Below, in pieces: positions 34,594 through 44,899 of a DNA stretch of 64,000 nt. Every line of letters begins with the position of its first letter. Position 1 is the first letter of the stretch. This DNA comes from an uncultured Marinoscillum sp. (GTDB taxonomy: Bacteria; Bacteroidota; Bacteroidia; Cytophagales; MED-G16), in NCBI GenBank assembly GCA_902626505.1, contig CACOFQ010000003.1, forward strand, positions 1-64,000, given 5' to 3'. A program made the translations under genes and the position numbers. The notes below the pieces were generated by a model. It saw only the letters and a list, made by a program, of their open reading frames with translations, was not told where the DNA came from and did not search any database.

Positions 34594-37008
34594 ATGAAAA
34601 AAAGATTATCGTTATTCATTATTTTTCTTTTATCTTCTTTTTTTTTCTATATCAACTATAATGAAAAAAAATCAACCTCAAATCTTTGGGACATTGTTCC
34701 ATCAAAATCTGCTATAATAATTGAATTAGATGAGCCAAATTTTCAATGGAATAAACTATTATCAGAAGTAAGTGAATCCAAACTTAAAAACTCAATTAAT
34801 AATGTAATAAATGATTATAGTTTATTTAATGAATTTATTGACGGAAGAATTCAAGAGTACCTTGAGGATAATAAAGTTTTAATATCATATTTTAACTTAT
34901 CAAATAAAATACTAGAACCTGTTTATTTAAGCTATAAAAAAAACTTAGATCAAAATTTTATTATTGAAAAACTGAGGGAAAAAGGATATGATTTAAATCA
35001 AAGAAATTTAAATGGAGAAGTAATATTTGAGGCAAAAAAAAATGATATTAATCATATTTTTTCATTCTTAGATAATAAAATAGTTCACTCTTCAAACTCA
35101 ATAATTATAGAGGATATAATAAGAAGTATTAATAATTCTGAACTTTTATTTAAAGAAATGAATCCAAGTTTATTTTCTCAAGTTAAAATAAAAAATGATT
35201 TTGGAAATATCTATGTAAACTTTAGTGAAATAAAAAAAATAATTACAAATGTTTTTCCAAAAGAATTATTTAGTAGATATCTGAAATTATTACCTGAAAA
35301 GTCTTTTTATGATGTTGAAATAACTAATGATTTAGTTAGAATGAATGGCTTTTCTTCCGAAGTGAAAACAAATAAATCATATAATAATAGTAATTATGAT
35401 TCTATTCTGAATTTCATGCCTTCAAATACTGTTTTCTATATTAATCAGTCAATGAGTAATAGTTTAAATACTGCTCAAACTGTAAGCAAAGCTTTAATTG
35501 AAAGTTTAAACTCCAATACTTTTTTTGAGATATCAGTAATAAAAAAACCAATTACCACTATCAAAAATGAAAAGGAAATTGATAATGGAATTTATTCTTT
35601 TAATGATGAAAAAATATTTTTAGCAGCACAAATTGATAATAAAGAAGATGCATTTTATTACTTTAATTACAATCATTTTATGCTTATTTCAAAGAGTTAT
35701 AATTCTTTGATTGAGTTAAATTCTTTAATGTTAGAAAATGATTTTTGGTCAAAAAATTTAAATTTTAATAAATTTCAAAAACAACTAAATGAGTCACATA
35801 ATATATTAATGATATTTGATATATCTAGACTATTTCCTCTGAAAACAAACATAGGTTTTGCGTCTGTTCAACTTAATAAAATTAAGGATAGATTCTACAT
35901 GAGTATGAACCTTAAAGAGAAAAACGCTGATAATTTTCAAATAGGAGAAAATATTATTAATGAGTTTTCTTTTAAAAATAATATATCATCAAAACCTCAC
36001 ATAATTTTTAGTCATGTCGATAATAAGCCTGAGGTTATTTTACAAGATGAAAAAAATTTTATTCATCATCTTTCTAATTCATTAAAACCAATTTGGTCTG
36101 ATTCAATAGAGAAAATTATATCTAAAGTATTTACAATTGATTATTATAAAAACAATAAAAAGCAGATTCTATTTGCAAGTTCTGATAAGATATATGGATA
36201 TGATAGAAAAGGAAATCGTTTAATTGGCTTTCCTTTTGAAAACCCTTCTGAATCTCCTATTACTCATCTAAATATTATTGACTATGATAAATCAAAGAGA
36301 TATAGAATTATATCATCTCATGATAATGGAGAAATATATTTTTATGATAAAAGTGGAAATATTTTAAAAGGCTGGAATCCTCTTTCAATGAATGACAATC
36401 TTGTTCAAGCTCCTATCCATAAAAGAGTAAGAGGTAAAGACTATATTATAATAGTTTTAAGGGATGGGAATATTTATGTAAAAAATAGAAGAGGTGAAAA
36501 TTATAAAGGATTTCCAATTAATCTTGACTCTGAAATATCTAATAAGTTATACTTTAAAAAATCAAGTAGTTCGTCTAAAAGTGAAATAGAGATATTAAGT
36601 GACGAAGGAAAATTATATAATATCAATTTAGATGGTAAAATATTATCATTAAAAGATCAGTATAGAAATGAGAAAGATTCAAAATTTATAATGATTCATG
36701 AGGCTTCTGGAAAAAATCCTCTTCTAGCTTCCTATGATAATTATAATTTATTTATGGATGATAATAAGATAAATTTCAATGATATAAATAATCTTAAATT
36801 TCAATATTATCATCTCAATAAAAAACAAAAGTTTCTTATTGTAACAGATAAAAAAATAAAAAAATCATACTTTTTGAACAATAATTTAAATTATTTTATG
36901 GACCCAATTTCTAATCAAAATGAAGTTTCAATTTTAGATTATGGGAAGTCTATTATTATTTATAAAACATTAAATAATAATTTATCTATGATTGAACTAA
37001 AAAAATAA
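34594..37008 (+). CDS. long exported protein of unknown function with C-terminal propeller-like repeats
   Basis: I start at ATG 34594 (MKKRLSLFIIFLLSSFFFYI), giving 804 aa and an N-terminal signal anchor; the track start 46 codons earlier would overlap thyA. After SNLWDIVPSKSAIIIELDEPN comes a long alpha/beta region of about 480 residues with no recognised motif. The C-terminal third has repeats such as DKIYGYDRKGNRLIGFPFEN, GEIYFYDKSGNILKGWNP and GNIYVKNRRGENYKGFPIN, like PQQ/FG-GAP-type beta-propeller blades. Exported and probably anchored in a membrane. Family and function are unknown to me. Confidence 0.7.
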   Translation: MKKRLSLFIIFLLSSFFFYINYNEKKSTSNLWDIVPSKSAIIIELDEPNFQWNKLLSEVSESKLKNSINNVINDYSLFNEFIDGRIQEYLEDNKVLISYFNLSNKILEPVYLSYKKNLDQNFIIEKLREKGYDLNQRNLNGEVIFEAKKNDINHIFSFLDNKIVHSSNSIIIEDIIRSINNSELLFKEMNPSLFSQVKIKNDFGNIYVNFSEIKKIITNVFPKELFSRYLKLLPEKSFYDVEITNDLVRMNGFSSEVKTNKSYNNSNYDSILNFMPSNTVFYINQSMSNSLNTAQTVSKALIESLNSNTFFEISVIKKPITTIKNEKEIDNGIYSFNDEKIFLAAQIDNKEDAFYYFNYNHFMLISKSYNSLIELNSLMLENDFWSKNLNFNKFQKQLNESHNILMIFDISRLFPLKTNIGFASVQLNKIKDRFYMSMNLKEKNADNFQIGENIINEFSFKNNISSKPHIIFSHVDNKPEVILQDEKNFIHHLSNSLKPIWSDSIEKIISKVFTIDYYKNNKKQILFASSDKIYGYDRKGNRLIGFPFENPSESPITHLNIIDYDKSKRYRIISSHDNGEIYFYDKSGNILKGWNPLSMNDNLVQAPIHKRVRGKDYIIIVLRDGNIYVKNRRGENYKGFPINLDSEISNKLYFKKSSSSSKSEIEILSDEGKLYNINLDGKILSLKDQYRNEKDSKFIMIHEASGKNPLLASYDNYNLFMDDNKINFNDINNLKFQYYHLNKKQKFLIVTDKKIKKSYFLNNNLNYFMDPISNQNEVSILDYGKSIIIYKTLNNNLSMIELKK

Positions 37009-37037
37009 ATAGTTTTAAAAGAATAAATAATACCAAA

Positions 37038-40000
37038 ATGAAAAAAATAATAGCTATACTAATCATAATTACAATTTCTCTTGATGTTTTTCCCCAAAGA
37101 AAACAAAAGAAAAAAAATACTAGTTCTAATCAAATTTCCTATGAAATTCCAGATATAAAATGGAGATCAATTGGACCTTACAGAGGTGGAAGATCAGCAA
37201 CTGTAACTGGATCAACTAATTCAAAAAGCACTTATTACTTTGGTGCTACAGGTGGAGGTGTATGGAAAACCACTAACTCCGGAGTTACATGGAAAAATAT
37301 TTCAGATGGGTATTTTGGTGGATCAATAGGAGCAGTAACTGCAAGTGAATCAGATCCAAATACAATTTATGTTGGAACTGGAGAAAAAACAGTGAGAGGA
37401 AATGTCTCACCTGGTTATGGAGGATTTTGGAAATCAGATGATGCTGGTGAAACATGGAAAAAAATGAATCTGAATATCGACCAAGTTCAAGTTGGTAGAA
37501 TAGCTGTTCACCCAAAAGATCCAGATATTGTTTTAGTAGCTGTTATGGGCAATTTATTTAAAAATAGTAATAATAGGGGTATTTACAAATCAACTGATGG
37601 TGGAGAATCATGGAAACAAGTATTATTTGCAAATGAAAGATCAGGAGCTGTTGATATATCAATTGACAAAAATAATCCAAGAATAATATATGCTTCAACA
37701 TGGAATATAAGAAGAACTCCTTATAGTCTAGAAAGTGGTGGTGAAGGCTCTGGATTATGGAAATCCACTGACGGTGGTGATACCTGGAAAAATATTTCAG
37801 ATAAACCTGGCCTTCCTAAAGGATTATGGGGAATAAGTGGAGTTTCAGTATCTCCTGTTAACTCAAAAAAAATATTTGCTTTAATAGAAAATCAAAATGG
37901 GGGTTTATTCAGATCAGATGATGGAGGTGAAACATGGAAAAGAGTAAATGATGATAGAAATTTGAGACAAAGAGCATGGTATTACACTAGGGTTTATGCT
38001 GACACTCAGAATGAAAATAGAGTCTATGTAATGAATGTTTCTTTTTGGAGATCAGAAGATGGAGGTAAATCATTTGAAAGGTATAGAACACCTCACGGAG
38101 ATCATCATGATTTATGGATTGATCCAAAAGATAATTCCAGATTAATAGTTGGTGATGATGGCGGAGCCCAAGTTAGTAATGATGCTGCATTAAGCTGGTC
38201 TACATATATGAATCAGCCAACAGCTCAATACTACAGAGTTGCTACAGATAACAGTTTTCCTTATAATATTCTTGTAGCTCAACAAGATAATAGTACACAA
38301 AGGGTTGCTCATAGAGTAAATTCCGGAGGAATAGGAGAAAGAGATTGGGAGCCTTCTGCAGGTGGTGAAAGTGCTCACATGGCTGCAAAACCTGACAATC
38401 CTAATATTGTATATGGAGGAAGTTATGGTGGTTACCTTACAAGATTAGATCATAGTACAGGAGAACAAAGAACAATAAATGTGTGGCCAAATAATCCAAT
38501 GGGGCATGGAGTTGAAGATATGAAATATCGATTTCAATGGAATTTTCCTATATTTTTCTCTCCTCATGATAATAACAAGCTTTATACTACTTCAAATTAT
38601 TTTCATGTGACAAAAAATGAAGGTCAAACATGGGAAGTAATTAGTCCTGACCTAACAAGAAATGAACCAGAGAAACAAGGGCCATCAGGAGGACCTATTA
38701 CTAAAGATAATACTGCCGTAGAATATTACGCTACAATATTTGCTGCATGTGAATCACCGTATGAAGAAGGATTACTTTGGGCTGCATCAGATGATGGAAT
38801 GATTCATATTTCAAAAGATGCAGGAGGAAACTGGAAAGATGTGACTCCTCCTAATGCTCCAAAATATCTTATGTGGAATAGTGTTGAACCAGACCCTTTC
38901 ACAAAAGGTGGCTTATATGTAGCTGGAACTCTTTATAAAAATGGAGACTTTAAACCATACATGTATAAAACTAAAGATTATGGTGAGACATGGACTAAGA
39001 TTATTAATGGCATACCAAATAATTTCTTTACTAGAGTATTAAGAGCCGATCCTGAAAGAAAAGGATTACTTTATAGTGGTACGGAATCAGGTGTTTTTAT
39101 TTCTTTTGACGACGGATTATCTTGGAATTCATTCCAAATAAATTTACCATTAGTGCCTATTACTGACATGACTATTAAAAACAATAATTTAATTGCAGCT
39201 ACTCAAGGAAGATCAATTTGGATTATTGATGACTTAACTCCTCTACACCAATTAAATGAATCAAATCACACTAAAGATTTTCATTTATTCAAGCCAATAG
39301 ATAGTTATAGTATGGGATTCTCATCTTGGGGAGGATCCTCAGCTACTCAAGGTAAAAATCATCATAATGGAGTTGAAGTTTTCTTTAATATTAATAATAA
39401 TTTAGTTGATACTGAAAAAAATATTTCATTAGAATTCTTAGATAGAAATAAAAATATAATTAAGAAATATTCATTAAATGATAAAAAATCGCCACTTAAA
39501 TTAGATGGTGAAAAAAATTCATTTGTTTGGAATATGAGATATGATAATGCAGAGGGTTTTGATGGTCTTATTATGTGGGCTGCTGGTTTAACTGGTCCAA
39601 AAGCCCATCCAGGAGAATATTATGTAAAACTTACTGTTGGAGAATCAAGTATAACCGAATCATTTAAAATATTAAAAGATGAAAGAAGTTCATCTTCAAA
39701 TGAAGATCTTGAAGAACAGTTTGAATTCTTAATTGGAATTAGAGACAAAGTTACAGAAATCCATAAAACTATTAAACAAATTAGATCAACTAGAGATCAA
39801 TTAAATAATCTTAATGGTAAGCTTAATGAAGACCATGAACAAATAAGAAATTCAATTAAAAATATCATTGAAAGAATTACAAATATTGAAGAAAATTTAT
39901 ATCAAACAAAGAATAAAAGTGGTCAAGATCCACTAAACTTTCCTATAAGATTAAATAATAAACTTGCTCATTTATCAAGTGTAGCTGGCAGAGGTAATTA

Positions 40001-40154
40001 TAAACCCACTGATCAAATGTATGGCGTAAGAGATGAGCTTGTTAAATTGATTGATATAGAACTTCAAAGATGGAATGAAATCAAAGATTCTGAACTAGAT
40101 AAAATAAATACAATGATTTTAGAAAACAATATTCAATTAATAAGTATTAATTAA
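37038..40154 (+). CDS. exported BNR/VPS10-like beta-propeller protein, copy 2
   Basis: Exported protein of 1038 aa, paralogue of the product of 12855-16004. A signal peptide (MKKIIAILIIITISLDVFP) is followed by IKWRSIGPYRGGRSATVTGS and blades with Asp-box motifs: TTNSGVTW, SDDAGETW, STDGGESW, STDGGDTW, SDDGGETW, TKDYGETW and SFDDGLSW. The C-terminal part has the Ig/FlgD-like FVWNMRYDNAEGF...HPGEYYVKL and then a helical region (FLIGIRDKVTEIHKTIKQIRSTRDQL). The blades resemble sortilin/VPS10 and glycosidase-type propellers; no catalytic site is certain. Alone on its strand, 28 bp before der. Confidence 0.82.
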   Translation: MKKIIAILIIITISLDVFPQRKQKKKNTSSNQISYEIPDIKWRSIGPYRGGRSATVTGSTNSKSTYYFGATGGGVWKTTNSGVTWKNISDGYFGGSIGAVTASESDPNTIYVGTGEKTVRGNVSPGYGGFWKSDDAGETWKKMNLNIDQVQVGRIAVHPKDPDIVLVAVMGNLFKNSNNRGIYKSTDGGESWKQVLFANERSGAVDISIDKNNPRIIYASTWNIRRTPYSLESGGEGSGLWKSTDGGDTWKNISDKPGLPKGLWGISGVSVSPVNSKKIFALIENQNGGLFRSDDGGETWKRVNDDRNLRQRAWYYTRVYADTQNENRVYVMNVSFWRSEDGGKSFERYRTPHGDHHDLWIDPKDNSRLIVGDDGGAQVSNDAALSWSTYMNQPTAQYYRVATDNSFPYNILVAQQDNSTQRVAHRVNSGGIGERDWEPSAGGESAHMAAKPDNPNIVYGGSYGGYLTRLDHSTGEQRTINVWPNNPMGHGVEDMKYRFQWNFPIFFSPHDNNKLYTTSNYFHVTKNEGQTWEVISPDLTRNEPEKQGPSGGPITKDNTAVEYYATIFAACESPYEEGLLWAASDDGMIHISKDAGGNWKDVTPPNAPKYLMWNSVEPDPFTKGGLYVAGTLYKNGDFKPYMYKTKDYGETWTKIINGIPNNFFTRVLRADPERKGLLYSGTESGVFISFDDGLSWNSFQINLPLVPITDMTIKNNNLIAATQGRSIWIIDDLTPLHQLNESNHTKDFHLFKPIDSYSMGFSSWGGSSATQGKNHHNGVEVFFNINNNLVDTEKNISLEFLDRNKNIIKKYSLNDKKSPLKLDGEKNSFVWNMRYDNAEGFDGLIMWAAGLTGPKAHPGEYYVKLTVGESSITESFKILKDERSSSSNEDLEEQFEFLIGIRDKVTEIHKTIKQIRSTRDQLNNLNGKLNEDHEQIRNSIKNIIERITNIEENLYQTKNKSGQDPLNFPIRLNNKLAHLSSVAGRGNYKPTDQMYGVRDELVKLIDIELQRWNEIKDSELDKINTMILENNIQLISIN

Positions 40155-40182
40155 ATTCGCCTTTTAATTAATACTTATTTTA

Positions 40183-41493
40183 ATGAGTAATATTGTAGCA
40201 ATTGTAGGACGTCCAAATGTTGGAAAATCAACTCTTTTCAATAGACTAGTAGAAAAAAGACAAGCAATTATTCATGACGAAAGTGGGGTAACACGAGATA
40301 GACATTATGGAATGTCTGATTGGAATGGTAAAAAATTCACAGTAATTGATACAGGTGGATATGTAGAGAACACAGAAGATATTTTTGAAAAAAAAATAAA
40401 AGATCAAGTTATTTTAGCACTTAATGAAGCAAATATTATTTTGTTTATGGTAGATTGTAAAAATGGCATTTCTACTCTAGATAATGATTTTGCACGAGTT
40501 ATTAGACGGATTAAAAAAGATATAATAATAGTAGCTAATAAAGCAGATAATTATGAATTAGAATTAAACTCAAATGAATTCTATGAACTAGGACTTAAGG
40601 AGTCAACAATAATTCCAATTTCTTCAATTAGCGGATCAGGAACTGGAGAATTACTTGACGTAATTGTCAATAAATTAGATGACAACATAAAAAAAAATGA
40701 TGACAACTTACCTAGAATTTCTATACTTGGTAGACCAAATGTTGGTAAATCATCATTTATAAATGCAATTTTAGGAGAAGAAAGAAATATTGTAACTGAT
40801 ATATCTGGAACTACTAGAGATTCTATTGATACTAAATATAATTTATTTAAAAAGGAATTTATTATAACTGATACTGCTGGAATAAGAAAAAAAGCTAAGG
40901 TTAAAGAAAATATTGAATTTTATTCTGTAATGAGATCTATTCAAGCTTTGGAGAATAGTGATATCTGTATAATTATGATTGATGCAGTTCAAGGGTTTGA
41001 AAGTCAGGATATGAATATTTTATCTTTAGCAGTAAAATATAAAAAGGGAATTATATTAATGATAAATAAATGGGATCTGATTAATAAGAATACTCATAGC
41101 ACTAAAGAATTTGAAGAAAAACTAAAAAATAAAATTAGCCCTCTAAACTATGCTCCAATAATTTTTACGTCAGTTTTAAATAAACAAAGAATTCATAAAG
41201 TTCTTGAATCTGCAATAAATGTATTTGAAAACCGATCTCAAAAAATAACTACCTCCCAACTTAATAATCAGATGCTTCCTGAAATTGAGAAGTATCCCCC
41301 ACCCGCAACCAAAGGAAAATATATAAAGATTAAGTATATAACTCAATTACCTACTAAAACTCCTACAATTGCATTCTTCTGTAATTTACCGCAATACATT
41401 AAAGAGCCCTATAAAAGGTATTTACTAAATAAACTTAGAACAAAATTTAAATTAGAAGGAGTTCCAGTCACTTTAGTATTTAGAAAAAAATGA
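40183..41493 (+). CDS. der: ribosome-assembly GTPase Der (EngA)
   Basis: Essential double GTPase (436 aa) for maturation of the 50S ribosomal subunit. Two G domains in tandem are visible: GRPNVGKSTLFNRL with DTGGYV and NKAD, and GRPNVGKSSFINAIL with DTAGIRKKAKV and NKWD. The C-terminal KH-like domain (KYIKIKYITQLPTKTPTIAFFCN) ends with GVPVTLVFRKK. Length and order are normal. leuS follows after 50 bp with its own candidate -7 element. Confidence 0.97.
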   Translation: MSNIVAIVGRPNVGKSTLFNRLVEKRQAIIHDESGVTRDRHYGMSDWNGKKFTVIDTGGYVENTEDIFEKKIKDQVILALNEANIILFMVDCKNGISTLDNDFARVIRRIKKDIIIVANKADNYELELNSNEFYELGLKESTIIPISSISGSGTGELLDVIVNKLDDNIKKNDDNLPRISILGRPNVGKSSFINAILGEERNIVTDISGTTRDSIDTKYNLFKKEFIITDTAGIRKKAKVKENIEFYSVMRSIQALENSDICIIMIDAVQGFESQDMNILSLAVKYKKGIILMINKWDLINKNTHSTKEFEEKLKNKISPLNYAPIIFTSVLNKQRIHKVLESAINVFENRSQKITTSQLNNQMLPEIEKYPPPATKGKYIKIKYITQLPTKTPTIAFFCNLPQYIKEPYKRYLLNKLRTKFKLEGVPVTLVFRKK

Positions 41494-41531
41494 AATACCT
41501 CTTATTGCAATAAATTAAAACATTTTAATAC

Positions 41532-41539
41532 TAATTTTG
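41532..41539 (+). promoter_or_regulatory. candidate -7 element of leuS
   Basis: TAATTTTG ends only 4 bp before the leuS ATG, so if active the transcript would be leaderless or nearly so. The closest upstream TTG (41505-41507) is 24 bases away, which is long for a -33 element. Confidence 0.3.
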
Positions 41540-41543
41540 TAAT

Positions 41544-44240
41544 ATGTCAAAGTCAATTTACAATTTTTCAGAAATAGAAAAAAAATGGCAAGATAATTGG
41601 GCATCTAAAAAAATATTTAAGTCTGAAATTAACGATAAACCAAAATATTATGTAATGGATATGTTTCCCTATCCATCAGGATCTGGACTCCATGTTGGTC
41701 ATCCTTTAGGGTATATTGCCTCTGATATAATTTCTAGATATAAAAGACTTGAGGGTTTTAATGTTCTTCATCCTATGGGATTCGATTCTTTCGGCCTTCC
41801 TGCAGAACAATATGCTATAAAAACTGGTCAGCACCCAAAAAAAACTACAGAAGAAAATATCAAAAGGTTTAAGGAACAATTAAATACTCTTGGTCTTTCA
41901 TTTGATTGGGACAGAGAGGTGAAGACTAGTGATAGTGAATACTATAAGTGGACTCAATGGATATTTTTAAAACTTTATAATAGCTACTTTGATACTGATA
42001 AAAATAAAGCTTGTGATATTAGTAGATTAAAAATACCATCTAACCTAGATGAAGATGAAAAAAATAATTTTATTGACTCAAGAAGATTAGCATATATTGA
42101 TGAGGTCGATGTTAATTGGTGTGAGGAATTAGGAACTGTACTTTCTAATGAAGAGGTAATTGGCGGAGTAAGTGAAAGAGGTGGTTTTCCTGTAATAAGA
42201 AAACCCATGAAACAATGGGTAATGAGAATTACTGATTATTCAGAAAGATTACTGGAAGATTTAGATTCTCTTGACTGGCCAGAATCTATTAAAATATCTC
42301 AAAAAAATTGGATTGGAAAATCAGAAGGTGCTGAAATTAATTTTAATGTAAATAATAACGATAGCATAAAAGTATTTACTACAAGACCCGATACAATTTT
42401 TGGAGCTACTTATCTGGTTTTAGCTCCAGAACATCCACTTATAAATAAAATAACCACAGAAAACTATAAAGATGAAGTAGAAAAATATGTCTATTTAGCT
42501 TCCACAAAAAGTGAACTTGAAAGACAAGAAAACGAAAAAAATAAAACTGGTGTTTTTACTGGTGCCTTTGCATTAAATCCAATTTCAAATGAAAAAGTAC
42601 CAATATGGACATCTGATTATGTGTTGTCTAGTTATGGAACAGGAGCAATAATGGCAGTTCCTGCACATGATGAAAGGGATCATGAGTTTGCTAAAAAATT
42701 TGATTTAAAAATAACTCAAGTTATTGATCATGATACTAATGAAAAATGCTTTACTGGAAATGGAAAAATAATTAATTCTAGAGAATTCGATGGTAAATCA
42801 AATATTGAATTTAAGAAGATAGTAATTAAATTACTTGAAGATAAAAATCAAGGAGAAAGAACAGTTAATTATAAATTAAGAGACTGGATATTCACAAGAC
42901 AAAGATATTGGGGTGAACCTATTCCAATTTTACATAAAGGAAATCAAAGATTTTCTGTTGATGAATCTGATCTTCCTGTAGTTCTTCCAGAAGTTGAAAG
43001 TTATTTACCAACTGACGACGGATCATCACCACTTGCAAGAAATAAAGATTGGAAAGAAGTTAAAATAGACGGTAAAATTTACTCAAGAGAAACTAATACA
43101 ATGCCTCAATGGGCAGGGTCATGTTGGTATTACCTTAGGTATCTTGACCCTAATAATAAAGCGAAATTTGCTGATTATAAAAAAATTAAATACTGGATGC
43201 CAGTTGACTTATACATAGGAGGAGCTGAACATGCAGTTTTACATTTACTTTACTCAAGATTTTGGCATAAAGTATTATATGACTTGGGATATGTAAATAC
43301 TCCTGAACCTTTTAAAAAACTTGTTAATCAAGGAATGATCTTAGGTAGATCAAATTTTATTTATAGAATAAAAGGAACTAATAAGTATGTATCATACAAT
43401 TTAAAAGATAAATATGAATATACTAAAATCCATGTCGACGTTAATCTTGTTCATAATGACAAATTAAATATTGATACTTTTAAAAAATCATCAAATGAAT
43501 ATAAAGATGCTGAATTTATCTTAGAAAAAAAGGAATATATATGTGGCTTTGAAACAGAAAAGATGTCAAAATCCAAAAGTAATGTTGTAAATCCAGATAG
43601 CATCATTTCTAAATTTGGTGCTGACACACTTAGAATGTATGAAATGTTTTTAGGGCCAATTGAACAATCTAAACCATGGAATACTAATGGAATAGAAGGA
43701 GTTTATAAGTTTTTAAATAGATTTTGGTCATTATTTTATAATAATAATTTATTAAATATATCAAATGAAAAACCTTCAAAAGAGGAATTTAAAATACTTC
43801 ACACTGCAATTAAAAAGATTAAAGAAGATATTGAGAGATTATCATTAAATACATGTATTAGTCAATTAATGATAACTGTGAATAGTTTAAGTAAAATAAA
43901 TTGTAATAAAAGAGAAATTATTGAGCCTTTAACTATTATCATTTCCCCATTTGCACCTCATATTTGTGAGGAACTGTGGAGTAAATTAGATAATAAAGAG
44001 AGTATTTCATTTGCGAAATATCCCAATTTCAATAAAGATTACTTAATAGAAAATGAATATGAATATCCAATAATGATTAACGGAAAATTAAGAGCTAAAC
44101 AATTATTTAGCTTAGATCTTCCTAAATCAGAAATAGAGAAAAATGTTTTAGAAATTGAAAATGTAAAGAAATGGGTCAGTAAAACTGATATAAAGAAAAT
44201 TATAATTGTTCCAAATAAAATTATAAATATCGTTTCTTAA
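41544..44240 (+). CDS. leuS: leucyl-tRNA synthetase
   Basis: Class I synthetase (898 aa) that charges tRNA-Leu. The HIGH motif is in FPYPSGSGLHVGHPLGY. The CP1 editing domain has TRPDTIFGATYLVLAPEH and YGTGAIMAVPAHDERDHEFA. The catalytic core has LRDWIFTRQRYWGEPIP, SCWYYLRYLDP and the KMSKS loop in FETEKMSKSKSNVVNPD. An insertion before KMSKS (FIYRIKGTNKYVSYNLKDKYEYTKIHVDVNLV...) is, as I recall, usual for Bacteroidota. The stop codon overlaps that of the convergent SGNH gene in the palindrome TTAA. Confidence 0.97.
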   Translation: MSKSIYNFSEIEKKWQDNWASKKIFKSEINDKPKYYVMDMFPYPSGSGLHVGHPLGYIASDIISRYKRLEGFNVLHPMGFDSFGLPAEQYAIKTGQHPKKTTEENIKRFKEQLNTLGLSFDWDREVKTSDSEYYKWTQWIFLKLYNSYFDTDKNKACDISRLKIPSNLDEDEKNNFIDSRRLAYIDEVDVNWCEELGTVLSNEEVIGGVSERGGFPVIRKPMKQWVMRITDYSERLLEDLDSLDWPESIKISQKNWIGKSEGAEINFNVNNNDSIKVFTTRPDTIFGATYLVLAPEHPLINKITTENYKDEVEKYVYLASTKSELERQENEKNKTGVFTGAFALNPISNEKVPIWTSDYVLSSYGTGAIMAVPAHDERDHEFAKKFDLKITQVIDHDTNEKCFTGNGKIINSREFDGKSNIEFKKIVIKLLEDKNQGERTVNYKLRDWIFTRQRYWGEPIPILHKGNQRFSVDESDLPVVLPEVESYLPTDDGSSPLARNKDWKEVKIDGKIYSRETNTMPQWAGSCWYYLRYLDPNNKAKFADYKKIKYWMPVDLYIGGAEHAVLHLLYSRFWHKVLYDLGYVNTPEPFKKLVNQGMILGRSNFIYRIKGTNKYVSYNLKDKYEYTKIHVDVNLVHNDKLNIDTFKKSSNEYKDAEFILEKKEYICGFETEKMSKSKSNVVNPDSIISKFGADTLRMYEMFLGPIEQSKPWNTNGIEGVYKFLNRFWSLFYNNNLLNISNEKPSKEEFKILHTAIKKIKEDIERLSLNTCISQLMITVNSLSKINCNKREIIEPLTIIISPFAPHICEELWSKLDNKESISFAKYPNFNKDYLIENEYEYPIMINGKLRAKQLFSLDLPKSEIEKNVLEIENVKKWVSKTDIKKIIIVPNKIINIVS

Positions 44241-44899
44241 CTATTTTTTAGGCTATCTATTAATTCGAGTTTTAATTTATCTATCCATATTTTATACATT
44301 TTTTTAGATGGATGTAATTTATCTTCTGCAAGTAAGGATGTATCATTTTCTGCTTTTCTAGAAATTTCAGTAATATCAAAATACATAACATTGTATTTTT
44401 CAGCCATTATCTTATTAATATTATTATAAGAATTTATTTCTCTATAGATTCTTTCTTGTCCTTTTACTTTCCCAAAAGGTGTCACCCCATAGTCAGGAAT
44501 GGATAATACAAATACATTTTTTTTATCTTTAGAATAATCTATAGCTCTAATTAGTAGATTTTCAAATTCCATTACATATTTATCAATTTGATATCCCCTA
44601 AACTGGTTATTGACTCCAATTAATAAAGAAACAACATCAAATTTATCAAGCTGTAAATTATTTAATGTATCGATAAGCTCATCGGTAGTCCAGCCTGTTT
44701 TTGCAATAACAGTAACAGAATCAATTAAAAAAATTTGATTAACTATTTGATTTGGGTAATTATCTTCAAATTCAATTCCTTCACCAATTGTATATGAATC
44801 TCCTAGAGCTAAATATCTTAGATTATATTGATTTATTTCTTTTTCTTTGTAACAAGAGAATAAAATAAATATACACAGAGGTATTAAAAAATATTTCAA
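44237..44899 (-). CDS. SGNH/GDSL hydrolase lipoprotein
   Basis: Lipoprotein esterase-like hydrolase of 220 aa. The N-terminus KYFLIPLCIFILFSCYKEK has a lipobox Cys. SGNH blocks are YLALGDSYTIGEG (Ser), KTGWTTDELI (Gly), LLIGVNNQFRG (Asn) and EDKLHPSKKMY (His, though the usual Asp before it is displaced). It is clearly different from the SGNH protein at 12.2 kb. The only usable start is TTG at 44899, which overlaps the preceding stop (TTGA). Probably periplasmic acyl-hydrolase; substrate unknown. Confidence 0.85.
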   Translation of the reverse strand: MKYFLIPLCIFILFSCYKEKEINQYNLRYLALGDSYTIGEGIEFEDNYPNQIVNQIFLIDSVTVIAKTGWTTDELIDTLNNLQLDKFDVVSLLIGVNNQFRGYQIDKYVMEFENLLIRAIDYSKDKKNVFVLSIPDYGVTPFGKVKGQERIYREINSYNNINKIMAEKYNVMYFDITEISRKAENDTSLLAEDKLHPSKKMYKIWIDKLKLELIDSLKNS

